Positions 43,795 to 52,016 are shown, counted from the first letter of the stretch. The stretch is 64,000 bases of DNA from Flavobacteriales bacterium (GCA_025210805.1 JAOAQX010000007.1:116695-180694), one strand, 5' to 3'. Numbers and translations: made by a program. Notes: generated by a model not told the origin, from the sequence alone.

Positions 43795-46638
43795 TTATAA
43801 CTTATAGCTTACTCCTAAAGTAATTGTTCTACCTTTTTGGTATTTCATTAACTCCACATCATATTGTGAATTTGTAGGAGATTCTTGTATTCTAATAATT
43901 TCTGGATTCAAGAGGTTTCTTGCTCCAAAACTTACTTTTAGCTTTTCTGTAAGCTGAGCTTTTGCAATAAAGTTTACTGTAATAAAACTTTTATCTACCT
44001 GGTTTCCTCTAAACTGTGTTCCCAAAGTGGCAATTCTATCCGAAAAATATCCGACTGATAAAGTTGCTTGTATATTTTTTTCTCCCTCTAATTCTTGGAA
44101 ATAAGAAACATCTGCATTTGCTAATAGGTTCGATAAACCTGTCAACCCTGATTTTTCAAATGTAAAGTTTGAAATAACACTTCTATTCTCTTTTGCTACT
44201 TTTTCATCATCCAAATCTTGCTCCGCATGGAAAATATAGGAAGCATTAAGATTTATCGATACTTCTTTTGTTACATTTTCCTCTTCATCTTTCTCTTGTA
44301 ATACGGGTGCTTTAAATTCTGCTTCCACCCCTGCAATTACTGCTTTTTCTCCAGAGTTTACAAAACTATTTGTGTTAGCCGCCGCAGGAATCATCAATTC
44401 ATTTATTGGATTGAAAATCATTTTTCCGAAAACTGTTGCAGAATACATCGCTCCACTTTCCATGAAAGATTCATAATGTAAATCCACATTATAGTTATCA
44501 GATTCGTACAAGTCTGGGTTTCCTATATAAACAGAGGTTACGTCTTCAAATAAGAAATAAGCTCTTTCCTTGTATTGTGGTAATGTGTAAGATTTACTAA
44601 ATCCGAATTTCAAGTTATCTGTTTCATTCAGTACGTATTTAGCAGAAAGATTTGGTAAAAACTTATAACTCGTTTGGCTTACAAATCCATCATTACTTCC
44701 GTCTGTGGCAGTATTCCATTCAATTCCTTGATAAATTCTTTCAAAACGACCTCCAGCAGAAACCGTCAACAAAGAGTTCACATTCCATTTTCCTTTTGCA
44801 TAACCTGCAAATATATTTTGACGACCCAAGTAAAATTGTGGATCCAATGCTGAATCATAGTCTGCTGTTCCTCTAAATGTTGGAATATCAAATAAATTCT
44901 TTGCTAAGTTTTCTGAATTAATTACCGCATCAATATTGTATAGATCTGTGCTTGGCATATCTTTATCAGACACTTGAAGTCTGATATCAAACTGAGTGGC
45001 TTCAAAATCTACTTTTTTCGTTCTAAAATCTCCTCCTAGTGTCAGAGTTCCCTTTTCTATTGGATCTTCGTCTGGAGTTTCTGCTTCTTCCCAGAAGGTA
45101 TAAGTACCATCTAGATGAAAGGCTAATTCATTCTCTGAAAGTGTTTGGTAATAACGGTGGTTTTTCTTTAGTGTTTCAAAAATCCAACGATCTTTTTTAA
45201 CTTCTACTCCATTTTCATTTACCGTTTCTCCTATATTTTTAAAGATATTCATCTTTCTATCTGGCACTACATTATTCAAAACATTGTTGGCAATTCCCCA
45301 GTTTATCGCAATATCGTCATTTAAGCCATGCTTTCCTCTCAACTGTGTCACAAGAAGTGTCGTTTGGTCATAGTTTTGTCTTCTAATAAAACCATCTTCT
45401 GTAATATCAAAGAAATCGATAAGACCTCGATATTCTTTTACTTCTTCATTGGTTGAGTTAATGAATAAATTGTCTAAATATATTGTTGAATTATCATTTA
45501 GATCTAAAGAAAGATTGAGCATTCCCGTTAGATTCGTAGCATAATTATATTTTTGAAAATTATAATTACTAATAATAATTGGTGGTGTCGCTGCATTTAC
45601 AGAACCTCTTTCAATTCCTTCCTGATAATTAAATTCATTGTTATAAGAAGCTGTAAAGAAAACATTCAGTGCCTTTTCCTCATCAATTTCAAATGATCTA
45701 CCTCCATTTATACCAAAGCTCACTCCAACAGGAAGTCCAGATTTGTTAACATCCCAACTTGATGGAAATGCTGCTTTTGTCATAAAATCTCTAGAAACTT
45801 CTGGATTATAAAAACCTAAAGCTCCAGGACCATCCATTCTATAAAAGTTATCAGGAGTAAATGAATTCATATTCGCTTTTCCTGAGAGTGAAACATTCAA
45901 AAATGGCTCACCGTTATGCTGCTTAGACTCAATATTGATGTTTGCTCCACCAAGATCTCCAAAAATATGTGAAGAGAATATTTTATTAATCCCTATTTTA
46001 CTTACAATATCTGTGTTAAACAAATCCAAAGAAATATTCTTTCTCGAAGGGTTATTTGATGGAAGTGGCAATCCGTTAAAAGTAGAAGAATTATAACGAT
46101 CTCCCAATCCTCTTACAAATACACCGCTAGATCCTTCTTGTTTTGAGATCCCTGTTACTTTCGTTACGGCTGCTGCTACATCAGAAACACCTTTTCTTTC
46201 GAGTTCTTGAGCTCCAATTGCTTGAACAATTTCTGTAGCTTGTTTTTGTTCCATCTGGATGGCAGTCTCTGTTTCTCTTTCCACTTTTTCTACAACATCT
46301 ACCGTTGCCAGTTGACCTGAGCTTTCCTTCATTTTGAAGTTTAGGCTAGTTGTTTCACCATCTTTGATTATGATATTCGGCTTAGAAAAATTATCATATC
46401 CAACAAAAGAACCCACTACGGTATAAGTACCTGCAGGAGCTGTAAACTCGTAGTAACCATCAATATCTGTAGTAGCACCCACAGTGGTTCCTTGTAGAAT
46501 AACATTGGCAAAAGCAACACCAGTGCTTGCATCTGATGCCTCTGTTACTCTTCCTTTTAGAGTTCCCTGAGCATAAGCTACTTGAAGCCCCAAAATCATA
46601 GCAATCAATCCTAGTAAACGGATATTTAGCGTGTTCAT
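43795..46638 (-). CDS. TonB-dependent receptor with carboxypeptidase-regulatory-like domain
   Basis: A 947-residue outer-membrane receptor: signal peptide ending AYAQ, CarboxypepD_reg-like domain (about 25-110, GTLKGRVTEASDASTGVAFAN), plug domain (about 130-250, with SVFVRGLGDRYN-type SGVFVRGLGDRYNSSTFNG), and a large barrel ending TITLGVSYKL. No SusD gene follows; instead a beta-helix lipoprotein does. The upstream region carries five TGTTA repeats that look like a PhoB-type binding array, and phoB-phoR diverge from it, so import of a phosphorus source or a phosphate-starvation role is the best guess. The ligand itself is not known. Confidence 0.88.
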   Translation of the reverse strand: MNTLNIRLLGLIAMILGLQVAYAQGTLKGRVTEASDASTGVAFANVILQGTTVGATTDIDGYYEFTAPAGTYTVVGSFVGYDNFSKPNIIIKDGETTSLNFKMKESSGQLATVDVVEKVERETETAIQMEQKQATEIVQAIGAQELERKGVSDVAAAVTKVTGISKQEGSSGVFVRGLGDRYNSSTFNGLPLPSNNPSRKNISLDLFNTDIVSKIGINKIFSSHIFGDLGGANINIESKQHNGEPFLNVSLSGKANMNSFTPDNFYRMDGPGALGFYNPEVSRDFMTKAAFPSSWDVNKSGLPVGVSFGINGGRSFEIDEEKALNVFFTASYNNEFNYQEGIERGSVNAATPPIIISNYNFQKYNYATNLTGMLNLSLDLNDNSTIYLDNLFINSTNEEVKEYRGLIDFFDITEDGFIRRQNYDQTTLLVTQLRGKHGLNDDIAINWGIANNVLNNVVPDRKMNIFKNIGETVNENGVEVKKDRWIFETLKKNHRYYQTLSENELAFHLDGTYTFWEEAETPDEDPIEKGTLTLGGDFRTKKVDFEATQFDIRLQVSDKDMPSTDLYNIDAVINSENLAKNLFDIPTFRGTADYDSALDPQFYLGRQNIFAGYAKGKWNVNSLLTVSAGGRFERIYQGIEWNTATDGSNDGFVSQTSYKFLPNLSAKYVLNETDNLKFGFSKSYTLPQYKERAYFLFEDVTSVYIGNPDLYESDNYNVDLHYESFMESGAMYSATVFGKMIFNPINELMIPAAANTNSFVNSGEKAVIAGVEAEFKAPVLQEKDEEENVTKEVSINLNASYIFHAEQDLDDEKVAKENRSVISNFTFEKSGLTGLSNLLANADVSYFQELEGEKNIQATLSVGYFSDRIATLGTQFRGNQVDKSFITVNFIAKAQLTEKLKVSFGARNLLNPEIIRIQESPTNSQYDVELMKYQKGRTITLGVSYKL

Positions 46639-46681
46639 AATCTTTGTTTTAGTTTCGTGAAAACGTTTTGATATTCGGAGG

Positions 46682-46756
46682 CAAATTTACTTTTAGCATC
46701 TATTTCGGATGTTAATTCGATGTTATCTTTGTTATTGAAATGTTATACTTTTGTTA
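46682..46756 (-). promoter_or_regulatory. Promoter with five tandem TGTTA repeats, candidate Pho box
   Basis: On the minus strand TAAATTTG (46689-46682) is a good -7 element. Upstream, TGTTA (plus-strand reading) starts at 46710, 46721, 46730, 46741 and 46752, so spacings are 11, 9, 11 and 11 bp. On the minus strand these read TTAACA or ATAACA. Direct repeats about one helical turn apart, ending about 20 bp before the -7 element, match how PhoB/PhoP regulators bind. Confidence 0.6.
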
Positions 46757-46808
46757 AGTATCCAATGCGTAATAAAAAGGATAATAAATTAGCCAAAAAA
46801 ATAGTCAC

Positions 46809-47498
46809 ATGAGTAATTCAAAATACAAGATTCTTGTAGTAGATGATGATCCAGATATCATTGAAATCATTAGCTACAACCTAGAGAAAGAGGGCTTTCA
46901 GGTTGCCACTGCAAATAATGGAAAAGGTGCCATTGATATGGTAAAAAAAGATAAGCCTCATTTAATCATCCTCGATGTGATGATGCCAGGAATGGACGGG
47001 GTAGAGACTTGTGAAACTCTAAGATCGAGCTCCAAAAATGACAATATTATCATTGCTTTTTTGACGGCACGTGGTGAAGATTATTCACAAATTGCTGGTT
47101 TTGATGCGGGCGCAGATGACTATATCACAAAACCCATTAAACCTAAAGTACTTATATCAAGAATAAAAGCACTACTTAGGAGAAAAGGAAGTATCCAACA
47201 AGAAGATAATAGCCTTATTATTGATATCAAAGATCTCAAAATAGATAGAGAACAATATCTTGTTTTTAAAGGAAGTAAACAAATTGAATTACCAAGAAAA
47301 GAATTTGAGTTACTTTTGTTAATGGCTTCAAAACCAGGAAAAGTATTTAATAGAGAAGAAATTTTCTCAAATATCTGGGGACATGACGTGGTTGTGGGAG
47401 GAAGAACCATTGATGTTCATATCAGAAAACTAAGAGAAAAAATTGGTGATGGATACATCAAAACTATTAAAGGAATTGGTTATAAATTTGATATCTAA
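46809..47498 (+). CDS. phoB: OmpR/PhoB-family response regulator
   Basis: A 229-residue two-component regulator. The receiver domain (1-120) has acidic D12-D13, phospho-acceptor D56 in LDVMMPGMDG, and the K in DDYITKPIKP. The C-terminal winged helix (about 135-229) shows ELPRKEFELLLLMASKPGKV and VGGRTIDVHIRKLREKIG, as in PhoB. The kinase gene starts 11 bp after it. PhoB is the best match by pattern and by the repeat array upstream; direct control of phosphate genes is inferred. Confidence 0.88.
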   Translation: MSNSKYKILVVDDDPDIIEIISYNLEKEGFQVATANNGKGAIDMVKKDKPHLIILDVMMPGMDGVETCETLRSSSKNDNIIIAFLTARGEDYSQIAGFDAGADDYITKPIKPKVLISRIKALLRRKGSIQQEDNSLIIDIKDLKIDREQYLVFKGSKQIELPRKEFELLLLMASKPGKVFNREEIFSNIWGHDVVVGGRTIDVHIRKLREKIGDGYIKTIKGIGYKFDI

Positions 47499-47509
47499 AC
47501 ATAAAACTA

Positions 47510-48532
47510 TTGAGTAGCGATACCACACAAAGACTAGCCATAACCAGTAGCTTAACTATTGCTGCAGCTAGTCTTCTATTTTTATTAATTTTTGCCTTCC
47601 CTGTTATCTCTAGGTATCCTTGGGTAGTAGTGGGTGGTATTTTTTATATTACCATTATCCATTATTTGTTATTTATCTATGGAATCAATCGATCTATTTA
47701 TAATAGAATCAAGCAGATTTATAGAAAAATAAAAGCAAATGAATCTAATATTGCCACAAAATCAATCAATGCAATTGAAGTTGAAGTGGATGAATACAAC
47801 AAAAAGCAAGAAATAGAGATTAATAAACTTAAAGAAAGAGAAAATTATAGAAGAGAATTTATCGGAAATATTTCTCATGAACTAAAAACACCTATTTTTA
47901 ATATTCAAGGATTTATTCTAACGATCCTAGATGGTGCACTTGACGATGATCCAAAATTATCTCAAAAATACCTAAAACGTGCCAACAAAAGTGTGGAACG
48001 AATGATCCATATCATTAGAGATCTTGAACAAATAACCAACCTTGAAGCGGGAGAGCTCGAGATGTCTATGGGAAGTTATAATGTTATCACTATCGCAAAA
48101 GATGTGGTGGAAATATTAGAACAAAAAGCAGAGAAAAAGAATATTAAAATCCATTTTAAGAATGCTTATCCACAAAAAATAATGGTTTCTTGTGACAAAG
48201 AAAGAATTGCACAGGTATTGACAAATCTCGTTGTAAACGCCATAAAATATGGAAAAGATGACGGAGAAATTATTATTGATATCACAGAAAAAGGCGATAA
48301 GGCTCTTATAAAAATATCGGATAACGGAATCGGAATTCCCGAGGAACACCTTAAAAGAATTTTTGAAAGATTTTATAGAGTAGATAAAGCTAGAACAAGA
48401 ACTAGAGGAGGTTCTGGACTTGGTTTAGCCATTGTAAAACATATAATAGATGCCCACCAACAAAGCATAAAAGTAGAAAGCGAGGTGGATAAAGGAACTA
48501 GTTTTTTATTCACTTTAAACAAAACAAAGTAG
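47510..48532 (+). CDS. phoR: PhoR-like sensor histidine kinase
   Basis: A 340-residue membrane histidine kinase: two transmembrane helices (about 10-30 and 38-58) with almost no periplasmic loop, a coiled-coil linker, the H-box NISHELKTP (H123), and a catalytic domain with N-box NLVVNAIKYG, DNGIGIP and GGSGLGLAIVKH. The start is TTG at 47510; no suitable ATG lies nearby. The lack of a sensor loop is typical of PhoR, which reads phosphate state through the transport system. It is co-transcribed with phoB. Confidence 0.88.
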   Translation: MSSDTTQRLAITSSLTIAAASLLFLLIFAFPVISRYPWVVVGGIFYITIIHYLLFIYGINRSIYNRIKQIYRKIKANESNIATKSINAIEVEVDEYNKKQEIEINKLKERENYRREFIGNISHELKTPIFNIQGFILTILDGALDDDPKLSQKYLKRANKSVERMIHIIRDLEQITNLEAGELEMSMGSYNVITIAKDVVEILEQKAEKKNIKIHFKNAYPQKIMVSCDKERIAQVLTNLVVNAIKYGKDDGEIIIDITEKGDKALIKISDNGIGIPEEHLKRIFERFYRVDKARTRTRGGSGLGLAIVKHIIDAHQQSIKVESEVDKGTSFLFTLNKTK

Positions 48533-48678
48533 AAAGATAAAATCTAATTATTTGCATCTTTTGTTATAATCTTGTATTTTTATCTAAAATTTCTGTTTAA
48601 TCAACGAAATTGAACGGATAACTAATCGTATTTGAACTAATTTTAACATCAAATTATTAACAAAAACAAATCATAACA

Positions 48679-49152
48679 ATGGGATTATTTTCATTTATTA
48701 AGGAAGCTGGAGCCAAGCTTTTTGGATCAAACAAAAAAGAAGAAAAAGCAGTAGAGGTTGTAGATACTTGTAACGAAGACGCTGCAAATAAACTAAAAGA
48801 AACAGTTGTTGCTCTTGGACTAGAAGTAGAAGCATTTGATGCTTGTATTGATGGTGACGTAGTAACACTAACGGGAATGGCAAAAAACCAAGAAACAAAA
48901 GAAAAAGTGATTCTTGTGGCTGGAAACAATGAAGGAATTGCTACCGTGGATGACCAAATGGAAGTAGAGATACAAGAACCTGAAGCTCAATTTCACACTG
49001 TGGAAAGAGGAGATACGCTCTCTAAAATTGCAAAAACATATTATGGAAATGCTATGAAATATCCTGCAATTTTTGAAGCTAACAAACCTATGTTAAAATC
49101 ACCAGATTTGATTTACCCAGGTCAAGTTCTTAGAATTCCTGAGCTTTCATAA
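48679..49152 (+). CDS. BON and LysM domain protein (Kbp/YgaU-like)
   Basis: A 157-residue protein without a signal peptide: a charged N-terminus (GLFSFIKEAGAKLFG), a BON domain (about 32-97, with EAFDACIDGDVVTLTGMA), and a C-terminal LysM domain (about 105-155, FHTVERGDTLSKIAKTYYGN ... IYPGQVLRIPE). E. coli Kbp, with the same layout and length, is a cytoplasmic potassium-binding protein. Function here is inferred from that. It is a single gene with a compact terminator. Confidence 0.9.
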   Translation: MGLFSFIKEAGAKLFGSNKKEEKAVEVVDTCNEDAANKLKETVVALGLEVEAFDACIDGDVVTLTGMAKNQETKEKVILVAGNNEGIATVDDQMEVEIQEPEAQFHTVERGDTLSKIAKTYYGNAMKYPAIFEANKPMLKSPDLIYPGQVLRIPELS

Positions 49153-49202
49153 CACATTAAAATTTTGTGGGTATGTACTGATTATTTTTTAATCTTTACA
49201 TG

Positions 49203-49233
49203 AAAATCACCTCCTGAGGAGGTGATTTTTTTT
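49203..49233 (+). terminator. Intrinsic terminator whose arms equal the SD/anti-SD pair
   Basis: AAAATCACCTCC - TGA - GGAGGTGATTTT followed by more T residues. A very stable stem ending the BON-LysM transcript. Confidence 0.92.
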
Positions 49234-49270
49234 GTGTCTATTCGTATTTTATACTGATCAGGAAATACGT

Positions 49271-50254
49271 CTATTTCTCACTCATTTTCTTAGCCATTTC
49301 AAAAGCAAAATAAGTAGCAATTAAATCAGCTCCAGCTCTTTTAAAGGCTATTAAGCTTTCTAAAACAGTATCTTCATAATTCAACCATCCTTTTTCTGAA
49401 GCTGCTTTTATCATAGAGTATTCACCTGAAACTTGATACACAGAAACAGGAACATTGGATTGTTCTTTTATTCTATACACCATATCTAAATAAGGCATAC
49501 CTGGCTTTACCATCACAATATCAGCTCCTTCTTCTAGGTCTAGTTTCAATTCTCTTAACCCTACTTCTGCATTAGCAGGGTTCATTTGGTAAGTTTTTTT
49601 ATCTCCAAAACCTGGAGCAGAATCTAAAGCATCTCTAAAAGGACCATAAAAACAAGAGGCATACTTTACCGTATAGGACATAATTCCTACATTGTCAAAC
49701 TCGGCATCATCCAAAGCATCTCGAATTTCCTCTATTCTTCCATCCATCATATCTGATGGAGCCACCATATCTACTCCTGCTTCGGCATGAACTACAGACA
49801 TTTCTGCCAAAACTTCTACCGTTTCTTCATTCAAAATTTCTCCTTCAGATACAATTCCATCATGACCAAAACTAGAATAAGGATCTAATGCCACATCAGA
49901 CATAACGAACATCTCTGGACAAGCCTTTTTTATTGCAGAAATAGTTCTAGGCATCAATCCTTCCGGATTTAGCGCTTCCTTCCCCTCGTTGTCTTTCAAT
50001 GCATCGGATACTTTTACAAAAACCAAAACAGAACGGATTCCATAACCAAAGGCTTCTTCTATATGTGGCAATAGTAAATCCAACGAATAACGAAAATATC
50101 CTGGCATAGATGATATTTCTTCTTGAATTCCTGTTCCTTCAACTACAAAAACAGGCATAATGAAGTCTGTAACTCTCAAGTGATTTTCTTGAACCATACT
50201 TCTTATGGCTTTATTAGCTCTCAGTCTCCTAGGGCGGATATCTACTAGTCTCAT
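49271..50254 (-). CDS. hemB: Porphobilinogen synthase
   Basis: Joins two 5-aminolevulinate molecules to porphobilinogen in haem synthesis. The active-site lysines lie in VGIMSYTVKYASCFYGPFRD and VMVKPGMPYLD. The metal site reads DVALDPYSSFGHDGI, without the cysteine cluster of zinc-dependent enzymes, so it is the magnesium-type form. Length (327 aa) is normal. A CAAAGATA (TATCTTTG on the minus strand) upstream is a candidate promoter. Confidence 0.96.
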   Translation of the reverse strand: MRLVDIRPRRLRANKAIRSMVQENHLRVTDFIMPVFVVEGTGIQEEISSMPGYFRYSLDLLLPHIEEAFGYGIRSVLVFVKVSDALKDNEGKEALNPEGLMPRTISAIKKACPEMFVMSDVALDPYSSFGHDGIVSEGEILNEETVEVLAEMSVVHAEAGVDMVAPSDMMDGRIEEIRDALDDAEFDNVGIMSYTVKYASCFYGPFRDALDSAPGFGDKKTYQMNPANAEVGLRELKLDLEEGADIVMVKPGMPYLDMVYRIKEQSNVPVSVYQVSGEYSMIKAASEKGWLNYEDTVLESLIAFKRAGADLIATYFAFEMAKKMSEK

Positions 50255-50279
50255 CTTTTTTTTGTCTCTAATTATAGAA

Positions 50280-50287
50280 CAAAGATA
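50280..50287 (-). promoter_or_regulatory. Candidate -7 element of hemB
   Basis: TATCTTTG on the minus strand matches TAnnTTTG, 25 bp before the hemB start. The -33 region is unclear. Confidence 0.5.
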
Positions 50288-50411
50288 GTTTATTTGACAT
50301 TGATGGAGTTAAGATACCTGTCACATCTTACTCCTCTTGGATTTGTTTTTCAACCGCTCTGTTCAATCCTTCTTGGTTTTCCAGAGTTTTTCGTAAAGCT
50401 CGGCATATTGA

Positions 50412-50969
50412 CTACCAAGTATAGTTTACAGGAAGTGATTTACCATGTGTGTTTTGTTTGCGATAGGGGAGTTTTATCTTTCTAATGGCTTTACACATAC
50501 ATTTTAAATCTAAACCTTCTATTTTTGATTCTTTATCACACAAAGTAGGTTTTATTTGATTTAACAAATAAAAATCTCTTAAATAGTTCTGATCCAAAAT
50601 GAAAAGCTCCTGAGTTTTACGTTCAAAAGCAAAGTATACTTTTTTTTCAAAAAGCAGAAAAAAAGAGTGACGAATATTACCGCTATCTGTAGTTTTTCCA
50701 GTTGGAGCAGTTATGTGTTTTGTATTTAAGCTAAAAAACACCAGATTTGAGTATTCAAATCCCCCATTATTAATATCTAAATTTAGTTCTGGATTGAATG
50801 TTTTTAGATATGAAAAAAAATAATCTTCATTAAAAACTTCGCCACCTGAAACGAATTCAAGTAGTTTAATTTTTGCATTAAAAACTAGAACATTTGTATC
50901 CAAGTAATCTTGAGCTAACGCTTTACTAAAACTGGAAAGTATTAAAAATAAAAGAATCAGAATTTTCAT
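50412..50969 (-). CDS. Exported protein of unknown function, possibly frameshifted at the C-terminus
   Basis: A 185-residue protein with a signal peptide ending KALAQ, then a beta-rich mature part (VFNAKIKLLEFVSGGEVFNEDYFF...). I recognise no family. The frame stops at TGG-TAG, but the neighbouring frame from that point continues LGSQYAELYEKLWKTKKD to a TGA at 50363-50365. Loss of a base near 50420 could therefore have cut off the natural end. A degraded copy of this 3' region lies at about 51090-51205. No operon partner. Confidence 0.55.
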   Translation of the reverse strand: MKILILLFLILSSFSKALAQDYLDTNVLVFNAKIKLLEFVSGGEVFNEDYFFSYLKTFNPELNLDINNGGFEYSNLVFFSLNTKHITAPTGKTTDSGNIRHSFFLLFEKKVYFAFERKTQELFILDQNYLRDFYLLNQIKPTLCDKESKIEGLDLKCMCKAIRKIKLPYRKQNTHGKSLPVNYTW

Positions 50970-51089
50970 GGTGATATTTTATATAATTTCTTGCATTCGC
51001 CTATTTTACACTAATCTAAAAAAAGCACGAAACACTGATTATTATACCAAATTAACCATTTCTACAAGAACAGCAAAACACTCAATAGC

Positions 51090-51205
51090 TTCTCATTAGA
51101 TGTTTTGCGTGTTCTTTGATTTACTTATTGACTACCCAATACAACTTGACAGGAGCGAACTACTGTGTATTTTTCATAGGCGATAAATTAATATATGAAG
51201 AACAT
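51090..51205 (-). repeat. Degraded duplicate of the 3' region at 50370-50470
   Basis: Aligned by eye, ATTGACTACC, ACAGGA, TGTGT.TTTT and GCGATA recur in the same order and spacing as in the end of the 50412-50969 gene. On the minus strand it reads VVLGSQ then stop, paralleling the VNY(L)GSQ of the nearby gene. It looks like the residue of a tandem paralogue. Confidence 0.45.
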
Positions 51206-51380
51206 GATACTTCTAAAGGAGATTCTACACCCCCACCTAATCAAAAAAAATGCAAGACAGTATTATCACTAAACATCCACAAAGTCTTATAAAGCTCAAA
51301 AAACACAACAAAACACGCATTTCAAAATATAATCCTACTCTACACAATTAAGCTCGCTTATATTTGCCCTGTATGAATTA

Positions 51381-51484
51381 ATACCGTTTCAAGTATAAAT
51401 TACTGATTGGTATTATACCGATACGTTGTTTCAACTTAATTGTAAATGGAGAGAACAAGTGAGGACTTAACATGTTATCGGTAT
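51381..51484 (-). repeat. Two-hairpin repeat element, copy 4 (diverged)
   Basis: A 104-bp member bounded by ATACCGTTTC and ATCGGTAT. On the minus strand ATACCGATAACATG pairs with the CAACGTATCGGTAT region (hairpin 1), and ATACCAATC with the final GAAACGGTAT (hairpin 2). Sequence between the arms has little similarity to copies 1-3, but the two-hairpin layout is kept. Confidence 0.65.
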
Positions 51485-51540
51485 TAAAAGAATGTGCGTT
51501 ACTTTTAAATTCTCTACAAATCAAGCTTTAACACCATCAT

Positions 51541-51622
51541 ATAATCAATTGCGAGTTTTGATTATAGCATAAGTATTAAAGCAAAATGCCTAACCGTTTT
51601 ATAATTGGTTAGGCTTTTTTAT
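51541..51622 (+). ncRNA. Candidate small RNA ending in a strong terminator
   Basis: A small hairpin (ATAATCAA at 51541-51548 with TTGATTAT at 51558-51565) is followed by a terminator stem (GCCTAACC at 51588-51595 with GGTTAGGC at 51607-51614) and a T-run, yet no gene on the plus strand lies within 2 kb upstream. This suggests a short non-coding transcript. The 5' end and promoter are not visible, so the left boundary is arbitrary. Confidence 0.35.
51588..51622 (+). terminator. Orphan intrinsic terminator
   Basis: GCCTAACC / GGTTAGGC stem with an 11-base loop and a T-run TTTTTTATTTT. Plus-strand oriented, with no obvious upstream gene. Confidence 0.85.
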
Positions 51623-51752
51623 TTTACTCATCACACCCATAAAACAACAACATATAAATACAAAATAAACCCAACGAGAATGCTATTTTTATAAATTTTA
51701 ACATTTTAGAAACAATATTTGAAATAATAAATCGTATTTTTATTGCATCAAA

Positions 51753-51944
51753 ATGTTAATTGATATGTTAGAATTAAGTAAAGCAGTACTGTCTCAACTC
51801 AGTATTGACAAAGAATTATTCGCAAAGGAATTGCGAAAATTTCTCAATTGGCTCAATGAGTCAGATACCAAAAAATTACAAATTTGGTGTTATGAAAAAT
51901 TTGGTCATATTTATGGCCCACTACTAAAAGAATCATTTGTTTAG
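51753..51944 (+). CDS. Short conserved helical protein, unknown function
   Basis: A 63-residue protein (or 59 if translation starts at the ATG at 51765, MLELSKAVLSQLS). The pattern of an amphipathic N-terminal helix, FAKELRKFLNWLNESDTKKLQIW, then CYEKFGHIYGPLLKE matches small hypothetical proteins I recall from many Bacteroidota genomes, with the W-C-x-x-x-F-G-H segment as marker. It has its own terminator, which supports it being a real gene. Role unknown. Confidence 0.7.
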   Translation: MLIDMLELSKAVLSQLSIDKELFAKELRKFLNWLNESDTKKLQIWCYEKFGHIYGPLLKESFV

Positions 51945-52016
51945 ATTATTTGTATCACGCTGATATTTTGAAGTGTTTTTAGAACATTTCAAAAAAATCA
52001 ACACTAAAAAAGGAAG

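Larger units (their letters stand above)
51000..51752. other. Gene-poor 783-bp interval
   Basis: Between two single genes. It contains a degraded copy of a nearby gene end, a diverged repeat element, a candidate small RNA and its terminator, each listed separately. No protein-coding frame of note. Confidence 0.6.

Noticed and set aside
46681..46808. Symmetric operator shared by phoB and the TonB receptor
   Set aside because: The repeats are direct and closely positioned only for the receptor promoter; I could not identify a convincing phoB -7 element at a matching distance.
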